Shown here piece by piece: positions 9,391 to 18,742 of a stretch of DNA of 64,000 nucleotides. Below the pieces are notes generated by a model. The model worked only from the letters and a program-made list of their open reading frames with translations. It was not told the origin of the DNA and ran no database searches. Positions within the stretch are counted from its first letter, which is position 1; each line of letters starts with the position of its first letter. The DNA lies in NCBI GenBank assembly GCA_016713085.1, contig JADJPV010000001.1:2501001-2565000 (forward strand). The letters run 5' to 3'. Source of the stretch: Chitinophagaceae bacterium. Lineage in GTDB: Bacteria > Bacteroidota > Bacteroidia > Chitinophagales > Chitinophagaceae. The position numbers were made by a program, and so were the translations under genes.

Positions 9391-10308
9391 ATGATCAGCG
9401 TTTCAGCACAGCATATTATCAAGTCGTACGGAGTTAAAAAAGAAAAAGTTGCTGTCCTGAATGATATTTCATTTGATGTAAGTAAAGGGGAACTCTTTGG
9501 TATTATTGGTCCTTATGGTGCAGGTAAAACTTCTTTGTTCCGTATTCTTACAACATTGCTGTTAGCCGATAGCGGAACTGCATCAGTTGATGGGTTTGAT
9601 GTTGTGAAAGATTATAAAACAATTCGGCGGAGAGTTGGTTACATGCCCGGACTGTTTTCATTGTACCAGGATTTAACAGTACAGGAAAATCTCAATTTTT
9701 TTGCCACCATCTTTAATACTTCGGTTGAAGAGAATTACGATCTCATCAAAGATATCTATTCACAGATTGAACCATTCAAAGACCGCAAAGCTGGAAAGTT
9801 ATCAGGCGGTATGAAACAAAAACTGGCGCTGAGTTGTGCATTAATCCATCGCCCATCCATTTTATTTCTGGATGAACCAACAACAGGTGTAGATGCAGTA
9901 TCGAGAAAAGAATTCTGGGAAATGCTGAAACGTTTGAAGCAACAGGGCATTACAATTCTTGTTTCTACTCCATATATGGATGAAGCAGGTTTGTGTGATC
10001 GGGTAGCATTAATGCAGAACGGTAATATTCTTTCCATTGATACTCCGCAGCAAATTGTAAAGTCATTCGGTCATTCTTTATGGGGGGTCAGGGCAAAAAA
10101 TATGCTGCATTTATTAAACGATCTCAAAGCATTTGATGCGGTGAAGCATGCTTATCCCTCCGGTATTTATCATCATGTAATTATGAAGGATGAAAAAAGT
10201 AAAGAAGATCTGCAGCAATATCTGCAAAGTAAACAGCATACTGAACTTGAGGTTATGCTCACTGAACCGGATATTGAAGATTGTTTTATGCAACTGATGG
10301 ATTATTAA
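9391..10308 (+). CDS. ABC transporter ATPase, first half of a YbhF-like pair
   Basis: A 305-residue nucleotide-binding subunit with Walker A GPYGAGKTS, Q-loop region GYMPGLFSLYQDLTV, signature LSGGMKQKL, Walker B ILFLDEPTTGVD and a switch region in which Thr-Pro replaces the usual Thr-His (VSTPYMDEA). It ends one base before the next ATPase gene. In E. coli YbhF two such domains are fused; here they are separate cistrons, presumably forming a heterodimer with the two permeases downstream. The substrate is likely a drug or a lipophilic compound. Confidence 0.92.
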   Translation: MISVSAQHIIKSYGVKKEKVAVLNDISFDVSKGELFGIIGPYGAGKTSLFRILTTLLLADSGTASVDGFDVVKDYKTIRRRVGYMPGLFSLYQDLTVQENLNFFATIFNTSVEENYDLIKDIYSQIEPFKDRKAGKLSGGMKQKLALSCALIHRPSILFLDEPTTGVDAVSRKEFWEMLKRLKQQGITILVSTPYMDEAGLCDRVALMQNGNILSIDTPQQIVKSFGHSLWGVRAKNMLHLLNDLKAFDAVKHAYPSGIYHHVIMKDEKSKEDLQQYLQSKQHTELEVMLTEPDIEDCFMQLMDY

Positions 10309-10309
10309 T

Positions 10310-11053
10310 ATGAGTACTGATAAAATTATAACAGCGCACCAGCTCACCAAACGTTTCGGCGACTTTACAGCCGTTGATGAGATTACGTTTGATGTATACA
10401 AGGGAGAGATCTTTGGTTTTCTTGGCGCCAATGGTGCAGGCAAAACAACTGCCATGCGTATGTTATGCGGTTTGTCGATGCCCACCAGCGGACAGGCAAC
10501 CGTTGCAGGTTTTGATGTGTATAAACAGAACGAAGAGATTAAGAAGAATATCGGTTACATGAGTCAGAAGTTTTCATTGTATGAAGATTTAACAGTGAAA
10601 GAAAATATGCAGTTTTATGGTGGTATTTATGGAAAGAGCAATGCTTTTATCAAACAGAAAACAGCATTTATTCTTGATCATCTGCATCTTGAAAAGGAAG
10701 CAAATAAGCTGGTGAGGTCGTTGCCGCTTGGATGGAAGCAGAAGCTTGCTTTTTCTGTTGCTGTATTTCATGAACCTGAAATTGTTTTCCTGGATGAACC
10801 AACAGGAGGTGTTGATCCCGTTACCCGCCGTGAGTTCTGGAATATGATATACCAGGCATCAGATATGGGGATTACTGTTTTCGTAACAACACATTATATG
10901 GATGAAGCTGAATACTGCAGCAGGGTAAGTATTATGGTTGATGGGAAAGTGGAAGCTCTTGATACTCCTGCCGGGCTGAGGAAGATTCATCATGCATCAT
11001 CAATGGACGAAGTGTTTTTAAAGCTGGCAAGAAAGGCAGTACGAACAGAGTGA
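10310..11053 (+). CDS. ABC transporter ATPase, second half of a YbhF-like pair
   Basis: 247 residues with Walker A GANGAGKTT, Walker B IVFLDEPTGGVDP and switch VTTHYMDEA. The signature is LPLGWKQ rather than LSGGQ, as is usual for the second domain of YbhF-type proteins, so one of the two composite ATP sites is probably weak. It starts one base after the preceding ATPase stop, consistent with translational coupling and heterodimerisation. Confidence 0.92.
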   Translation: MSTDKIITAHQLTKRFGDFTAVDEITFDVYKGEIFGFLGANGAGKTTAMRMLCGLSMPTSGQATVAGFDVYKQNEEIKKNIGYMSQKFSLYEDLTVKENMQFYGGIYGKSNAFIKQKTAFILDHLHLEKEANKLVRSLPLGWKQKLAFSVAVFHEPEIVFLDEPTGGVDPVTRREFWNMIYQASDMGITVFVTTHYMDEAEYCSRVSIMVDGKVEALDTPAGLRKIHHASSMDEVFLKLARKAVRTE

Positions 11054-11115
11054 TTAAATGTGTAAATAGTAAGCAGGTAGTTTTCTTTTTGATTGCAGAT
11101 AATATAAAAGTAAAA

Positions 11116-12279
11116 ATGAAAGATGATACAAATAAAATAGTGAAGCATAGAAGCTCCCCTTTAGGGGCGGGGGGGCATCAGTTTCTCTCATTTGTAAAAA
11201 AAGAATTCCTGCATATCTGGAGAGATAAACGAACCATGTTTATTCTGCTGGGTATGCCAGTAGTGCAGATCATCATCTTTGGATTCGCTTTAACTAATGA
11301 AGTAAAGAATTCAAAAATTGCGGTACTGGATCAGTCGAAAGATATTGTAACAGCATCGTTGATTAATGAACTGGATGCAAGCCGTTATTTTGATGTGGAA
11401 CAGAATCTTCATTCCTATAAAGAAATTGAAGCTGCTTTCCGGAAAGGAAAAATAAAACTGGTGGTTGTTTTCCCTAATCAGTTTAACAAAAACCTGCAGC
11501 ATGTCAATAAATCAACTGTTCAGTTAATTGCTGACGCATCCGATCCAAATGTTGCGAATGCACTGACGAATTATGCAACAGCCAGAATCATGGATTACCA
11601 GAACCGCATCACCAATAATGCAAAACTGCCCTATACAATTAAAGTTGAAACAAGAATGCTGTACAATCCTCAGTTGAAAGGGGCCTACAATTTTGTTCCG
11701 GGCTTAATGGCTATGGTACTGCTGCTTGTCTGTACAATGATGACGGCAATAACCATTGTTCGGGAAAAAGAAACGGGCACAATGGAGATTATGCTGGTGT
11801 CTCCAATGAAACCGCAATTAGTTGTGTTTTCAAAGGCCATTCCTTACCTGCTGTTATCGGTTATTAATATTGCTACGATTTTATTGTTGAGTGTATATGT
11901 TCTTGAAGTGCCGATTAATGGCAGTCTTTCTTTACTCGTGCTTGAAAGCGTTTTGTTTACATTGGTTTCCCTGTCGCTCGGGTTATTGATTTCGTCAGTA
12001 ACAGATTCGCAACAGGCTGCAATGTTTATTTCGCTGGTTGGTTTATTTCTGCCAACTGTTTTATTAAGCGGCTTTATGTTTCCGGTTGAGAATATGCCTT
12101 TGCCATTGAGAACTATTTCGAAAATTGTGCCGGCATCATGGTATTACAGTATTGTAAAGTCAGTAATGATAAAAGGATTGGGAATAGGAGGCGTATGGAA
12201 AGAAACACTTGTTCTTGCCGGTATGATGGTGTTTTTCTTAACGGTAGCTGTTAAACGTTTTAAAATCCGCCTGCAATGA
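11116..12279 (+). CDS. ABC-2 type permease (YbhS/R-like), with palindromic repeat in its N-terminus
   Basis: I choose ATG 11116 (MKDDTNKIVKHR). The protein has one N-terminal helix, a large extracytoplasmic domain, and five helices in the C-terminal half, as in ABC2_membrane_3 proteins. Landmarks are FVKKEFLHIWRDKRTMFILLG, VPGLMAMVLLLVCTMMTA and REKETGTMEIMLVSPMKP. Residues 13-20 are SSPLGAGG, coded by a CCCCTTTAGGGG repeat at 11153-11175 placed between the start and the first conserved residues. The gene overlaps the next permease start by 4 bases. Confidence 0.88.
   Translation: MKDDTNKIVKHRSSPLGAGGHQFLSFVKKEFLHIWRDKRTMFILLGMPVVQIIIFGFALTNEVKNSKIAVLDQSKDIVTASLINELDASRYFDVEQNLHSYKEIEAAFRKGKIKLVVVFPNQFNKNLQHVNKSTVQLIADASDPNVANALTNYATARIMDYQNRITNNAKLPYTIKVETRMLYNPQLKGAYNFVPGLMAMVLLLVCTMMTAITIVREKETGTMEIMLVSPMKPQLVVFSKAIPYLLLSVINIATILLLSVYVLEVPINGSLSLLVLESVLFTLVSLSLGLLISSVTDSQQAAMFISLVGLFLPTVLLSGFMFPVENMPLPLRTISKIVPASWYYSIVKSVMIKGLGIGGVWKETLVLAGMMVFFLTVAVKRFKIRLQ
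11153..11175 (+). repeat. palindromic GC-rich repeat inside the permease frame
   Basis: The core CCCCTTTAGGGG, with flanks GCT- and -CGGGGGG, shares 16 identical leading bases with the copy in priA (54325-54346). Both are read in the same frame as SSPLGAGG. Confidence 0.8.
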
Positions 12280-13393
12280 GAACATTAAAATTTTTATTAC
12301 AAAAAGAATTCAGGCAGATTTTTCGTGACCCCATGATTCTTAGGCTCATTTTTGTATTGCCTGTTATTCAACTCGTAGTGTTGCCGTGGGCAGCAGATTA
12401 TGAAATAAAGAATATCAAATTATCGGTTACCGATCTTGATCATTCAGCCTATTCAAGGCAACTGGTTTCAAAGATCACTGCTTCCGGATATTTTCAGCTT
12501 ACTCATTATTCCAATTCTTTTCAGGAATCGTTTCAGCAGATTGAAAATGATAAGGCCGATCTGATATTGGAAATCCCTGCAGCATTTGAAAAGCAACTCA
12601 TCAAAGAAAGTGAAGCGAAGCTTTTTATTGCGAGTAACGCAATTAATGGTGTTAAAGGAAGTTTGGGAAGTGCCTATCTGCAAAATATTCTGATGGATTT
12701 CAACAGGGAAGTTCGGCTGGAGTGGATTCAGCTTCACAGGTTCCGCCCGCACACACAGATAGAAGTTACTTCATCAAACTGGTATAACCCGTCGATGAAT
12801 TACAAATATTTTATGGTGCCGGGAATTCTTGTTTTGCTGTTAACGATTGTTGGCGCAATTCTCTCTGCAATCAATATTGTAAAGGAAAAAGAAATTGGTA
12901 CAATTGAACAGATTAATGTAACTCCTGTTAAGAAACATCATTTTATTTTAGGGAAACTGATTCCTTTTTGGGTGCTTGGTTTGCTTGTTTTAAGCATTGG
13001 TCTTTTGATTGCAAGAGTAGTTTACGGAATTATACCTGTGGGGGGCTTTCTCCCTATTTATGTTTTTGCTGCAGTTTATTTACTGGCAGTACTGGGATTG
13101 GGCCTGCTTGTTTCAACCTATGTATCCACTCAGCAACAGGCAATGCTGATTTCTTTTTTCTGATGATGATTTTTGTTTTGTTGGGCGGACTTTTTACCTC
13201 CATCGACAGCATGCCGGTTTGGGCACAATGGGTCACCAGGTTCAACCCTGTTTCTTATTTTATTGAAGTAATGCGGATGGTAGTGCTGAAAGGGAGTACA
13301 TTAAGCGATATCAGAATGCATCTGCTCATCATGGCCGTTTTTGCAATTGTATTGAATACATGGGCTGTTTTCAGCTACAGAAAGCGCACATAG
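12276..13393 (+). CDS. ABC-2 type permease (second), one frameshift
   Basis: Second membrane subunit of the exporter, starting on an ATGA overlap with the previous gene. The N-terminal cytoplasmic motif LLQKEFRQIFRDPMILRLIF, an extracytoplasmic domain, and helices from about residue 180 (VPGILVLLLTIVGAILSA; REKEIGT-like KEKEIGTIEQINVTPVKK) match ABC2_membrane_3. The frame stops at 13161-13163. One extra T in the T6 run near 13155 restores LISFFLMMIFVLLGGLFTSID and carries the frame to 13393. Expected length is about 372 residues. Confidence 0.85.
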
Positions 13394-13477
13394 TAAATAA
13401 AATCACATATTATATAATAAGGAAGACAAATCTTTGCTTTTTAATTCAGCTCAAATGGGTATAAAAAACGAAACGGC

Positions 13478-13499
13478 TTTACGCAATCGATGGCGTAAA
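13478..13499. promoter_or_regulatory. candidate operator of the uxaB-uxaA operon
   Basis: A 22-bp palindrome with halves TTTACGCAATC and GATGGCGTAAA, matching at 10 of 11 pairs and centred on CG. It lies 80 bases before uxaB. Even-length palindromes with a central CG are typical of LacI-family operators; GntR types also control hexuronate genes. No regulator gene is adjacent. Confidence 0.55.
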
Positions 13500-13579
13500 T
13501 AAATAACCTCAAACAGACTTCAATACTGGGTTTCTGCGGGAAACTCTGTTTACTTTTATCGCCTAATAATACTAACGAA

Positions 13580-15025
13580 ATGCTTCTTTCAAAAAAATCT
13601 TTTACCGGATATCAGCAATATCCTGAAAAAGTACTTCAGTTCGGAGAGGGAAATTTTCTCCGTTGTTTTGTCGATTGGATGTTCAATGAATTGAATAAAA
13701 AGGCAAATTTTAATGGTTCTGTTGTGGTAGTTCAGCCAATTGAAATGGGAATGGCCGATATGCTGAATGAACAGGATGGCCTGTATACAATTTATTTGCG
13801 TGGTTTGCAAAATGGCAAGGTTGAAAACTATCACGAAACAATCAATGTCATCAGCAGGGCTTTAAATCCTGATACACAGTTTGCCGGTTATGTACAAACT
13901 GCTGAAAACCCTGATAGGCGTTTTGTGATTTCCAACACAACAGAAGCAGGGATTACGTATAAAGCAGATGATCAGTTGTCGGATACACCTCCTGCTTCTT
14001 ATCCAGCTAAGCTTACTGTTTGGTTATATCATCGTTATAAGACCTTTGAAGGCGATCAGTCAAAAGGTGTTCATTTAATTCCATGTGAATTGATTGATAA
14101 AAATGCTGATAACTTAAAGAAAGTAATTCTGCATCTCGCTGCTGACTGGAAATTGGATGCCGGTTTTGTTGATTGGCTGAACAGCGCCTGTACATTTAAT
14201 AATACGTTGGTTGACCGGATTGTGCCCGGCTACCCAAGAGACAGGATGGCTGAAATTACAGCTGAGCTGGGTTATGAAGATAAGCAGGTGGTTGAAGGTG
14301 AACCCTTCCATTTGTGGGTAATCCAGAATGAAAGCGGGTTGGAAAAAGAATTGCCTTTCCCTTCCATTGGATTGAATGTATTGTATGTAAAAGATGTTAC
14401 TCCTTATAAAGTACGGAAAGTAAGAATCCTGAATGGTGTGCATACAGCATTAGTTCCCGTAGCTTACTTATATGGTATAGATACAGTACGTGAATCAATG
14501 GAAGATAAAGCGGTGGGTAAATTTATCAAGGATGCATTGTTTGATGAGATTATCCCAACACTGGATCTGCCTTTGCAGGAACTGCAGGATTTTGCGGCTG
14601 CTGTACTGGAACGTTTTTCAAATCCATTCATCAAGCATCTGCTGATGAGTATTTCTTTAAACTCATGGAGCAAGTTTGAAACAAGGGTGCTTCCTTCTTT
14701 ATTAGAATACAATAAAAGAAAAGGAACATTGCCAGACAAACTCACTTTTTCACTCGCATCAACCATTGCTTTTTATAAAGGCAAAAGAGGTGAAGCGGAT
14801 ATAGCGTTGAATGATGATGCAGCATTAATGAGCCTGTTAAAAGATGCATGGGCCAAATATGATGGAACAGATGCATCAGTAAAACTTGTTGTAACAGATG
14901 TACTGGCTTATGATAAGAACTGGAAAATGAATCTGAATGAAATAAGTGGACTGACTGATCTTGCTACCAAACATCTTGTAAGCATTTTAAACAATGGTAT
15001 GCAAAAAGCCATTGAATTAGTTTAA
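13580..15025 (+). CDS. uxaB: tagaturonate reductase (altronate oxidoreductase)
   Basis: 481 residues of the polyol/mannitol dehydrogenase family. It interconverts D-tagaturonate and D-altronate with NAD(H) in galacturonate breakdown. Visible landmarks: VLQFGEGNFLRCFVDWM at the start (Rossmann-type GxGxFxR), VDRIVPGYPRD, HLWVIQNE, and the catalytic lysine region VRKVRILNGVHTALVPVAYL. It is followed after 20 bases by altronate dehydratase, the next enzyme, so the two form a functional pair. Confidence 0.93.
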   Translation: MLLSKKSFTGYQQYPEKVLQFGEGNFLRCFVDWMFNELNKKANFNGSVVVVQPIEMGMADMLNEQDGLYTIYLRGLQNGKVENYHETINVISRALNPDTQFAGYVQTAENPDRRFVISNTTEAGITYKADDQLSDTPPASYPAKLTVWLYHRYKTFEGDQSKGVHLIPCELIDKNADNLKKVILHLAADWKLDAGFVDWLNSACTFNNTLVDRIVPGYPRDRMAEITAELGYEDKQVVEGEPFHLWVIQNESGLEKELPFPSIGLNVLYVKDVTPYKVRKVRILNGVHTALVPVAYLYGIDTVRESMEDKAVGKFIKDALFDEIIPTLDLPLQELQDFAAAVLERFSNPFIKHLLMSISLNSWSKFETRVLPSLLEYNKRKGTLPDKLTFSLASTIAFYKGKRGEADIALNDDAALMSLLKDAWAKYDGTDASVKLVVTDVLAYDKNWKMNLNEISGLTDLATKHLVSILNNGMQKAIELV

Positions 15026-15045
15026 GCAGTATAAATAACCACCAA

Positions 15046-16534
15046 ATGAAGGAACTGATAAAAATAAATCCAAAGGACAATGTTGTCATTGCACTGAGGG
15101 ATTTTAAAGAAGGCGAAACCATTACTGTTGATGGCAAAGAAATCAAATTGCTGAATGATATTGCCCGTGGACATAAAATTGCATTAGCTGATATGCCCGA
15201 AGGAACTGATATTATTAAATACGGTTACCCGATCGGGATCAGTAGAACTGAGATTAGAAGAGGTGAGCATATCCATGTGCAGAATGTAAAAACCAAGCTG
15301 GGAGATGTATTTGATTATTCTTATAACCCTGTATTGCATGAACTGGTTCATCCCAACCGCAATTTAACGTTCAACGGATACCGCCGTAAGAATGGAGAAG
15401 TGGGTATCCGCAATGAAATATGGGTTGTGCCTACAGTAGGTTGTGTAAATGGAATTGCTGAACAGATCATCCGTGAATTTAAAGCGGGAAGTAAACCCAA
15501 CTGACCTGGAAGGGATTGAAGTGTTTAAACATAACTATGGTTGTTCCCAGTTGGGTGATGATCATAAAAACACAAGACAAATTCTTGCTGACATTGCTTT
15601 GCATCCAAATGCAGGTGGTGTATTGGTGCTGGGGTTAGGTTGTGAAAACAATAAGATTGACGAATTTGAAATAAACCTGGGTGAATTTGATCCATCAAGA
15701 ATTAAATTCTTATCTACTCAAAAAGTGCAGGATGAGGTAACAGAAGCTGTTACGTTATTAAAAGAAATTTATGAAGAAATAAGAAAAGATAAAAGAGAAC
15801 CCATTCCACTTTCTGAATTAAAAGTTGGATTGAAATGCGGTGGTTCAGATGGCTTATCTGGAATTACTGCAAATCCATTGGTAGGATATTTTTCTGATTT
15901 CTTAATCAGCCAGGGCGGAACAACGGTGTTGACAGAAGTTCCTGAAATGTTTGGAGCTGAAACTATTTTGATGGATCGTTGTGTAAATAGAGATGTGTTT
16001 GAAAAAACTGTTCATCTTATTAACGATTTCAAACAATACTTTATTGATCTCAAACAGCCGATTTACGAAAACCCGTCACCCGGAAATAAAACCGGCGGTA
16101 TTTCTACACTCGAAGATAAATCGCTGGGTTGTACACAAAAAGGTGGCAATGCAACAGTGGTTGATGTATTAAAGTATGGTGAGCGTTTAAAAACCAAAGG
16201 ACTGAATCTTTTAAGCTCCCCGGGGAATGACTTGGTTTCAACAACAGCATTGGGTTCAGCAGGCAGTCATATTGTATTGTTTACAACAGGAAGGGGAACT
16301 CCATTCGGCAGTTTCATTCCTACATTGAAAATTGCTACCAATTCTGAGCTGGCAAAGAATAAGCCGCATTGGATCGATTATAATGCAGGTCCATTAGCAG
16401 AAGATAAAAGCTTTGATGAAGGACTGGACGAACTGATTGATAAAATTATCAAAGTAGCCAGTGGCGAAAAAGCAAATCATGAAAGAGCTGGTTTCCGTGA
16501 AATAGCGATTTTTAAAAGCGGAGTAACTTTATAA
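15046..16534 (+). CDS. uxaA: altronate dehydratase, one frameshift
   Basis: Dehydrates D-altronate to 2-keto-3-deoxygluconate. The first roughly 90 residues form a SAF domain (INPKDNVVIALRDFKEGETI ... LADMPEGTDIIKYGYPIG) and the remainder is the iron-dependent dehydratase domain (GYRRKNGEVGIRNEIWVVPTVGCVNG; HNYGCSQLGDDH; GLKCGGSDGLSGITANP). The frame breaks near 15484: removing one G from GCGGGAAG restores EFKAEVNPTDLEGIEVF. UxaA lengths of about 495-550 residues fit the joined product. A terminator follows. Confidence 0.88.
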
Positions 16535-16554
16535 GAATATTATTATTGAATGAT

Positions 16555-16588
16555 GGCAGCACAGTCTTATTGATTGTGCTGCCTTTTT
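16555..16588 (+). terminator. terminator of the uxaB-uxaA operon
   Basis: A 12-bp stem (GGCAGCACAGTC with GATTGTGCTGCC, one G-T pair) and 5-base loop followed by TTTTT, 20 bases after the uxaA stop. Confidence 0.85.
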
Positions 16589-16677
16589 ATTTGCCCGGCT
16601 GTTGAGAATCATCTGCCCGAAACTTTGCAATGGCCGGATATTTGATTAAATTAGGATGAACAAAAAACGACTGTCAT

Positions 16678-17085
16678 ATGATCAAAATTTCTGAACTCAA
16701 AGAAGGCGACTTTGTTATGGTTAATAATGAAGGAACACAAATGGAAGGAGAAGTGCTGGAAGTAGACAATGTACAGCACATGGCACTGCTTGAAACAAAC
16801 GGACAACAGGATTTTTGGTATCCCGGCGAAGACCTGAGTGCCATTCCGTTGAGTGATGCAGCCCTTAAAAAAATAAATTTTCAGCGGGAGGATCATGAAG
16901 ACGGCTCAGTAAAATATTTAAAAGGGTCGTTCCGGGTACACCTTGATAGAAAGGACGACTTCAGTAATATCAGTTTCTGGTACAGAGAAGATAAACGCCA
17001 TGTAAATCAGTCAATTGCATTGCATCAGCTCCAGAATTATTATCTGGATATGACGAAAGTTCATCTTACTGCTGAGGCTATTTAA
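16678..17085 (+). CDS. conserved hypothetical protein, Bacteroidota type
   Basis: A 135-residue soluble protein with no signal peptide. The N-terminal half is a small beta-rich region ([40 protein letters not shown]) that looks like an SH3-like barrel; the C-terminal part is mixed and ends with [16 protein letters not shown]. The pattern of a hydrophobic C-terminal helix with QLQN-Y is common to small Bacteroidota proteins coded near ribosomal clusters. No function is claimed. It has its own terminator, which separates it from infA. Confidence 0.7.
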   Translation: MIKISELKEGDFVMVNNEGTQMEGEVLEVDNVQHMALLETNGQQDFWYPGEDLSAIPLSDAALKKINFQREDHEDGSVKYLKGSFRVHLDRKDDFSNISFWYREDKRHVNQSIALHQLQNYYLDMTKVHLTAEAI

Positions 17086-17106
17086 GCAGAAGAAATTCAT
17101 ATTTTT

Positions 17107-17158
17107 GCCCCCGGTCACATATTTTTTTTTAAGAATTGTGATCGGGGCTGTTTTTTTT
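17107..17158 (+). terminator. terminator upstream of infA
   Basis: GCCCC(C)GGTCAC pairs with GTGATCGGGGC, one bulged C and one G-T pair, followed by eight T. It closes the preceding hypothetical gene; its T run overlaps the infA -33 region. Confidence 0.75.
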
Positions 17159-17189
17159 GTAAACTTTTCCATAAATCCTCCTATCTTTG
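17156..17189 (+). promoter_or_regulatory. promoter of the infA-rplQ cluster
   Basis: TTTG at 17156-17159 and TATCTTTG at 17182-17189 with 22 bases between, matching the Bacteroidota TTTG / TAnnTTTG pattern. The infA start lies 15 bases downstream, so the leader would be very short. Confidence 0.65.
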
Positions 17190-17203
17190 CGACCCCAAAA
17201 AGT

Positions 17204-17422
17204 ATGGCTAAACAAGCATTAATTAAACAGGACGGTAAGATTTTAGAGGCATTGAGCAATGCTATGTTTAGGGTACAGCTTGAAAATGGGCACGAAATTC
17301 TGGCTACAATTTCAGGAAAAATGAGGATGCACTACATCCGTATTCTTCCCGGCGATAAGGTTGGAGTTGAAATGAGTCCATATGATTTAAGCAGGGGCAG
17401 CATCATTTTCAGGTATAAATAA
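17204..17422 (+). CDS. infA: translation initiation factor IF-1
   Basis: Starting at ATG 17204 the product is the standard 72-residue S1/OB-fold IF-1 ([17 protein letters not shown] ... [22 protein letters not shown] ... GSIIFRYK). The longer frame from 17105 would run through the terminator and promoter and is rejected. IF-1 binds the ribosomal A site during initiation. It heads the rpmJ-rpsM-rpsK-rpsD-rpoA-rplQ cluster, the usual arrangement in this phylum. Confidence 0.95.
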   Translation: MAKQALIKQDGKILEALSNAMFRVQLENGHEILATISGKMRMHYIRILPGDKVGVEMSPYDLSRGSIIFRYK

Positions 17423-17468
17423 TGCTTAACGCCAAAAGCCGAAAGCTTAACGCAGAAAACATAAAACG

Positions 17469-17585
17469 ATGAAAGTTAGAGCATCCATTAAAAAGCGCAG
17501 CGTTGACTGCAAAATTGTACGCAGAAAAGGCCGCCTGTACGTAGTTAACAAAAAGAATCCCCGCTTTAAACAGCGCCAGGGATAA
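17469..17585 (+). CDS. rpmJ: 50S ribosomal protein L36
   Basis: A 38-residue basic protein, [20 protein letters not shown] followed by [18 protein letters not shown]. It matches the short L36 of the Bacteroidota; only the first Cys is kept of the zinc-ribbon set. It lies between infA and rpsM, its normal place. Confidence 0.95.
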   Translation: MKVRASIKKRSVDCKIVRRKGRLYVVNKKNPRFKQRQG

Positions 17586-17656
17586 GAAGTCTGCAGGTTA
17601 CCAGTAACCAGCAACTTGTAACTCAAGATTAATTAAAAACAACAATTAGATAAATT

Positions 17657-18037
17657 ATGGCTCGTATTGCCGGTGTTGATTTACCAAAGAATAAAAGAGG
17701 AGAGATAGGATTAACCTATATCTATGGTATTGGTCCCTCTACTGCCCGTTACATCTTAGAAAAAGCTGGTGTTGACGTGAATAAGAAAGTGAATGCATGG
17801 GACGATGATGAGCAGAATGCCATCCGTAACATCATCACCAACGAGTTCAAAGTAGAAGGTCAGTTGCGTAGTGAAGTGCAGATGAGCATCAAGCGTTTGC
17901 TTGATATTGCCTGTTACCGTGGCCTGCGTCACCGTAAAGGATTACCAGTTCGTGGACAGCGTACGAAAACAAACAGCCGTACACGTAAGGGTAAACGTAA
18001 GACAGTTGCAGGTAAGAAGAAAGCAGCTAAGAAATAA
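17657..18037 (+). CDS. rpsM: 30S ribosomal protein S13
   Basis: 126 residues with the S13 helix-two-turn-helix and the conserved tail ([60 protein letters not shown]). It contacts 16S rRNA at the head of the small subunit and the P-site tRNA. The Lys-rich end ([14 protein letters not shown]) is usual for the phylum. Confidence 0.97.
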   Translation: MARIAGVDLPKNKRGEIGLTYIYGIGPSTARYILEKAGVDVNKKVNAWDDDEQNAIRNIITNEFKVEGQLRSEVQMSIKRLLDIACYRGLRHRKGLPVRGQRTKTNSRTRKGKRKTVAGKKKAAKK

Positions 18038-18196
18038 TACCGGAAGCTGTTAGCATTAGCTATCAGCTTTTGGCTTTATATAATGCACCGGTTCTTACAG
18101 ATCAATTACAGATGTTTGGTGCAGATGGAGTGTTGATCTGGTCCCGTTTAAAAGCGGGATAATTATTAAAAATAGACTACCTCGGTTTTTTAAGTT

Positions 18197-18603
18197 ATGG
18201 CAAAAGCACAACAACAGGTGAGCGCTAAAGCAGCCGCCAAAAAAAGAATTGTAAAGGTTGATTCGCATGGTGATGCACATATCAGTGCAACCTTCAACAA
18301 CATCATTATCAGTTTAACCAACAAGCAGGGACAGGTTATTTCCTGGAGCAGCGCCGGTAAAATGGGCTTTAAAGGTTCCAAGAAAATACTCCTTATGCTG
18401 CACAGGTTGCATCTGCAGAAGCTGCAAAAAAAGCTTTTGACGCAGGTGTTAAGCGTGTAGATGTATTTGTGAAAGGACCGGGTTCTGGTCGTGAAGGCGC
18501 CATCCGTGCTTTATCACAGAGCGGTATTGAAGTAGTAATGATTAAAGACGTTACTCCTTTACCACACAATGGTTGCCGTCCTCCCAAAAAGAGAAGAGTT
18601 TAA
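18197..18603 (+). CDS. rpsK: 30S ribosomal protein S11, one frameshift
   Basis: S11 lines the mRNA exit cleft of the small subunit. The first part reads [20 protein letters not shown] ... [15 protein letters not shown], then the frame is lost at an A run near 18381-18385. One more A gives [19 protein letters not shown], and the rest continues to the conserved end ([18 protein letters not shown]) and stop at 18601. S11 is essential and single copy, so a sequence error is far more likely than a real mutation. Joined length is about 134 residues. Confidence 0.93.
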
Positions 18604-18742
18604 TCTCCGAAACTCCAATAGGAGCCAGGATAACATATTGAATCGCCAGGATTCATTCATTTAATAAAGGGTGTCTGATTGATTTTTTAACGCTTTTACT
18701 GATCAGCGCACCGGTTTCTAAAAGCGTAAATGAATAAAAATT

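Noticed and set aside
11050..11115. Upstream GTG start for the ABC permease overlapping the ATPase gene
   Set aside because: The extra residues (MIKCVNSKQVVFFLIADNIK) do not belong to the family and the ATG at 11116 fits better, though a 4-base overlap start cannot be ruled out.
17105..17203. N-terminal extension of IF-1 from an upstream start in the same frame
   Set aside because: It would be coded by the terminator hairpin and promoter; ATG 17204 gives the standard 72-residue protein.
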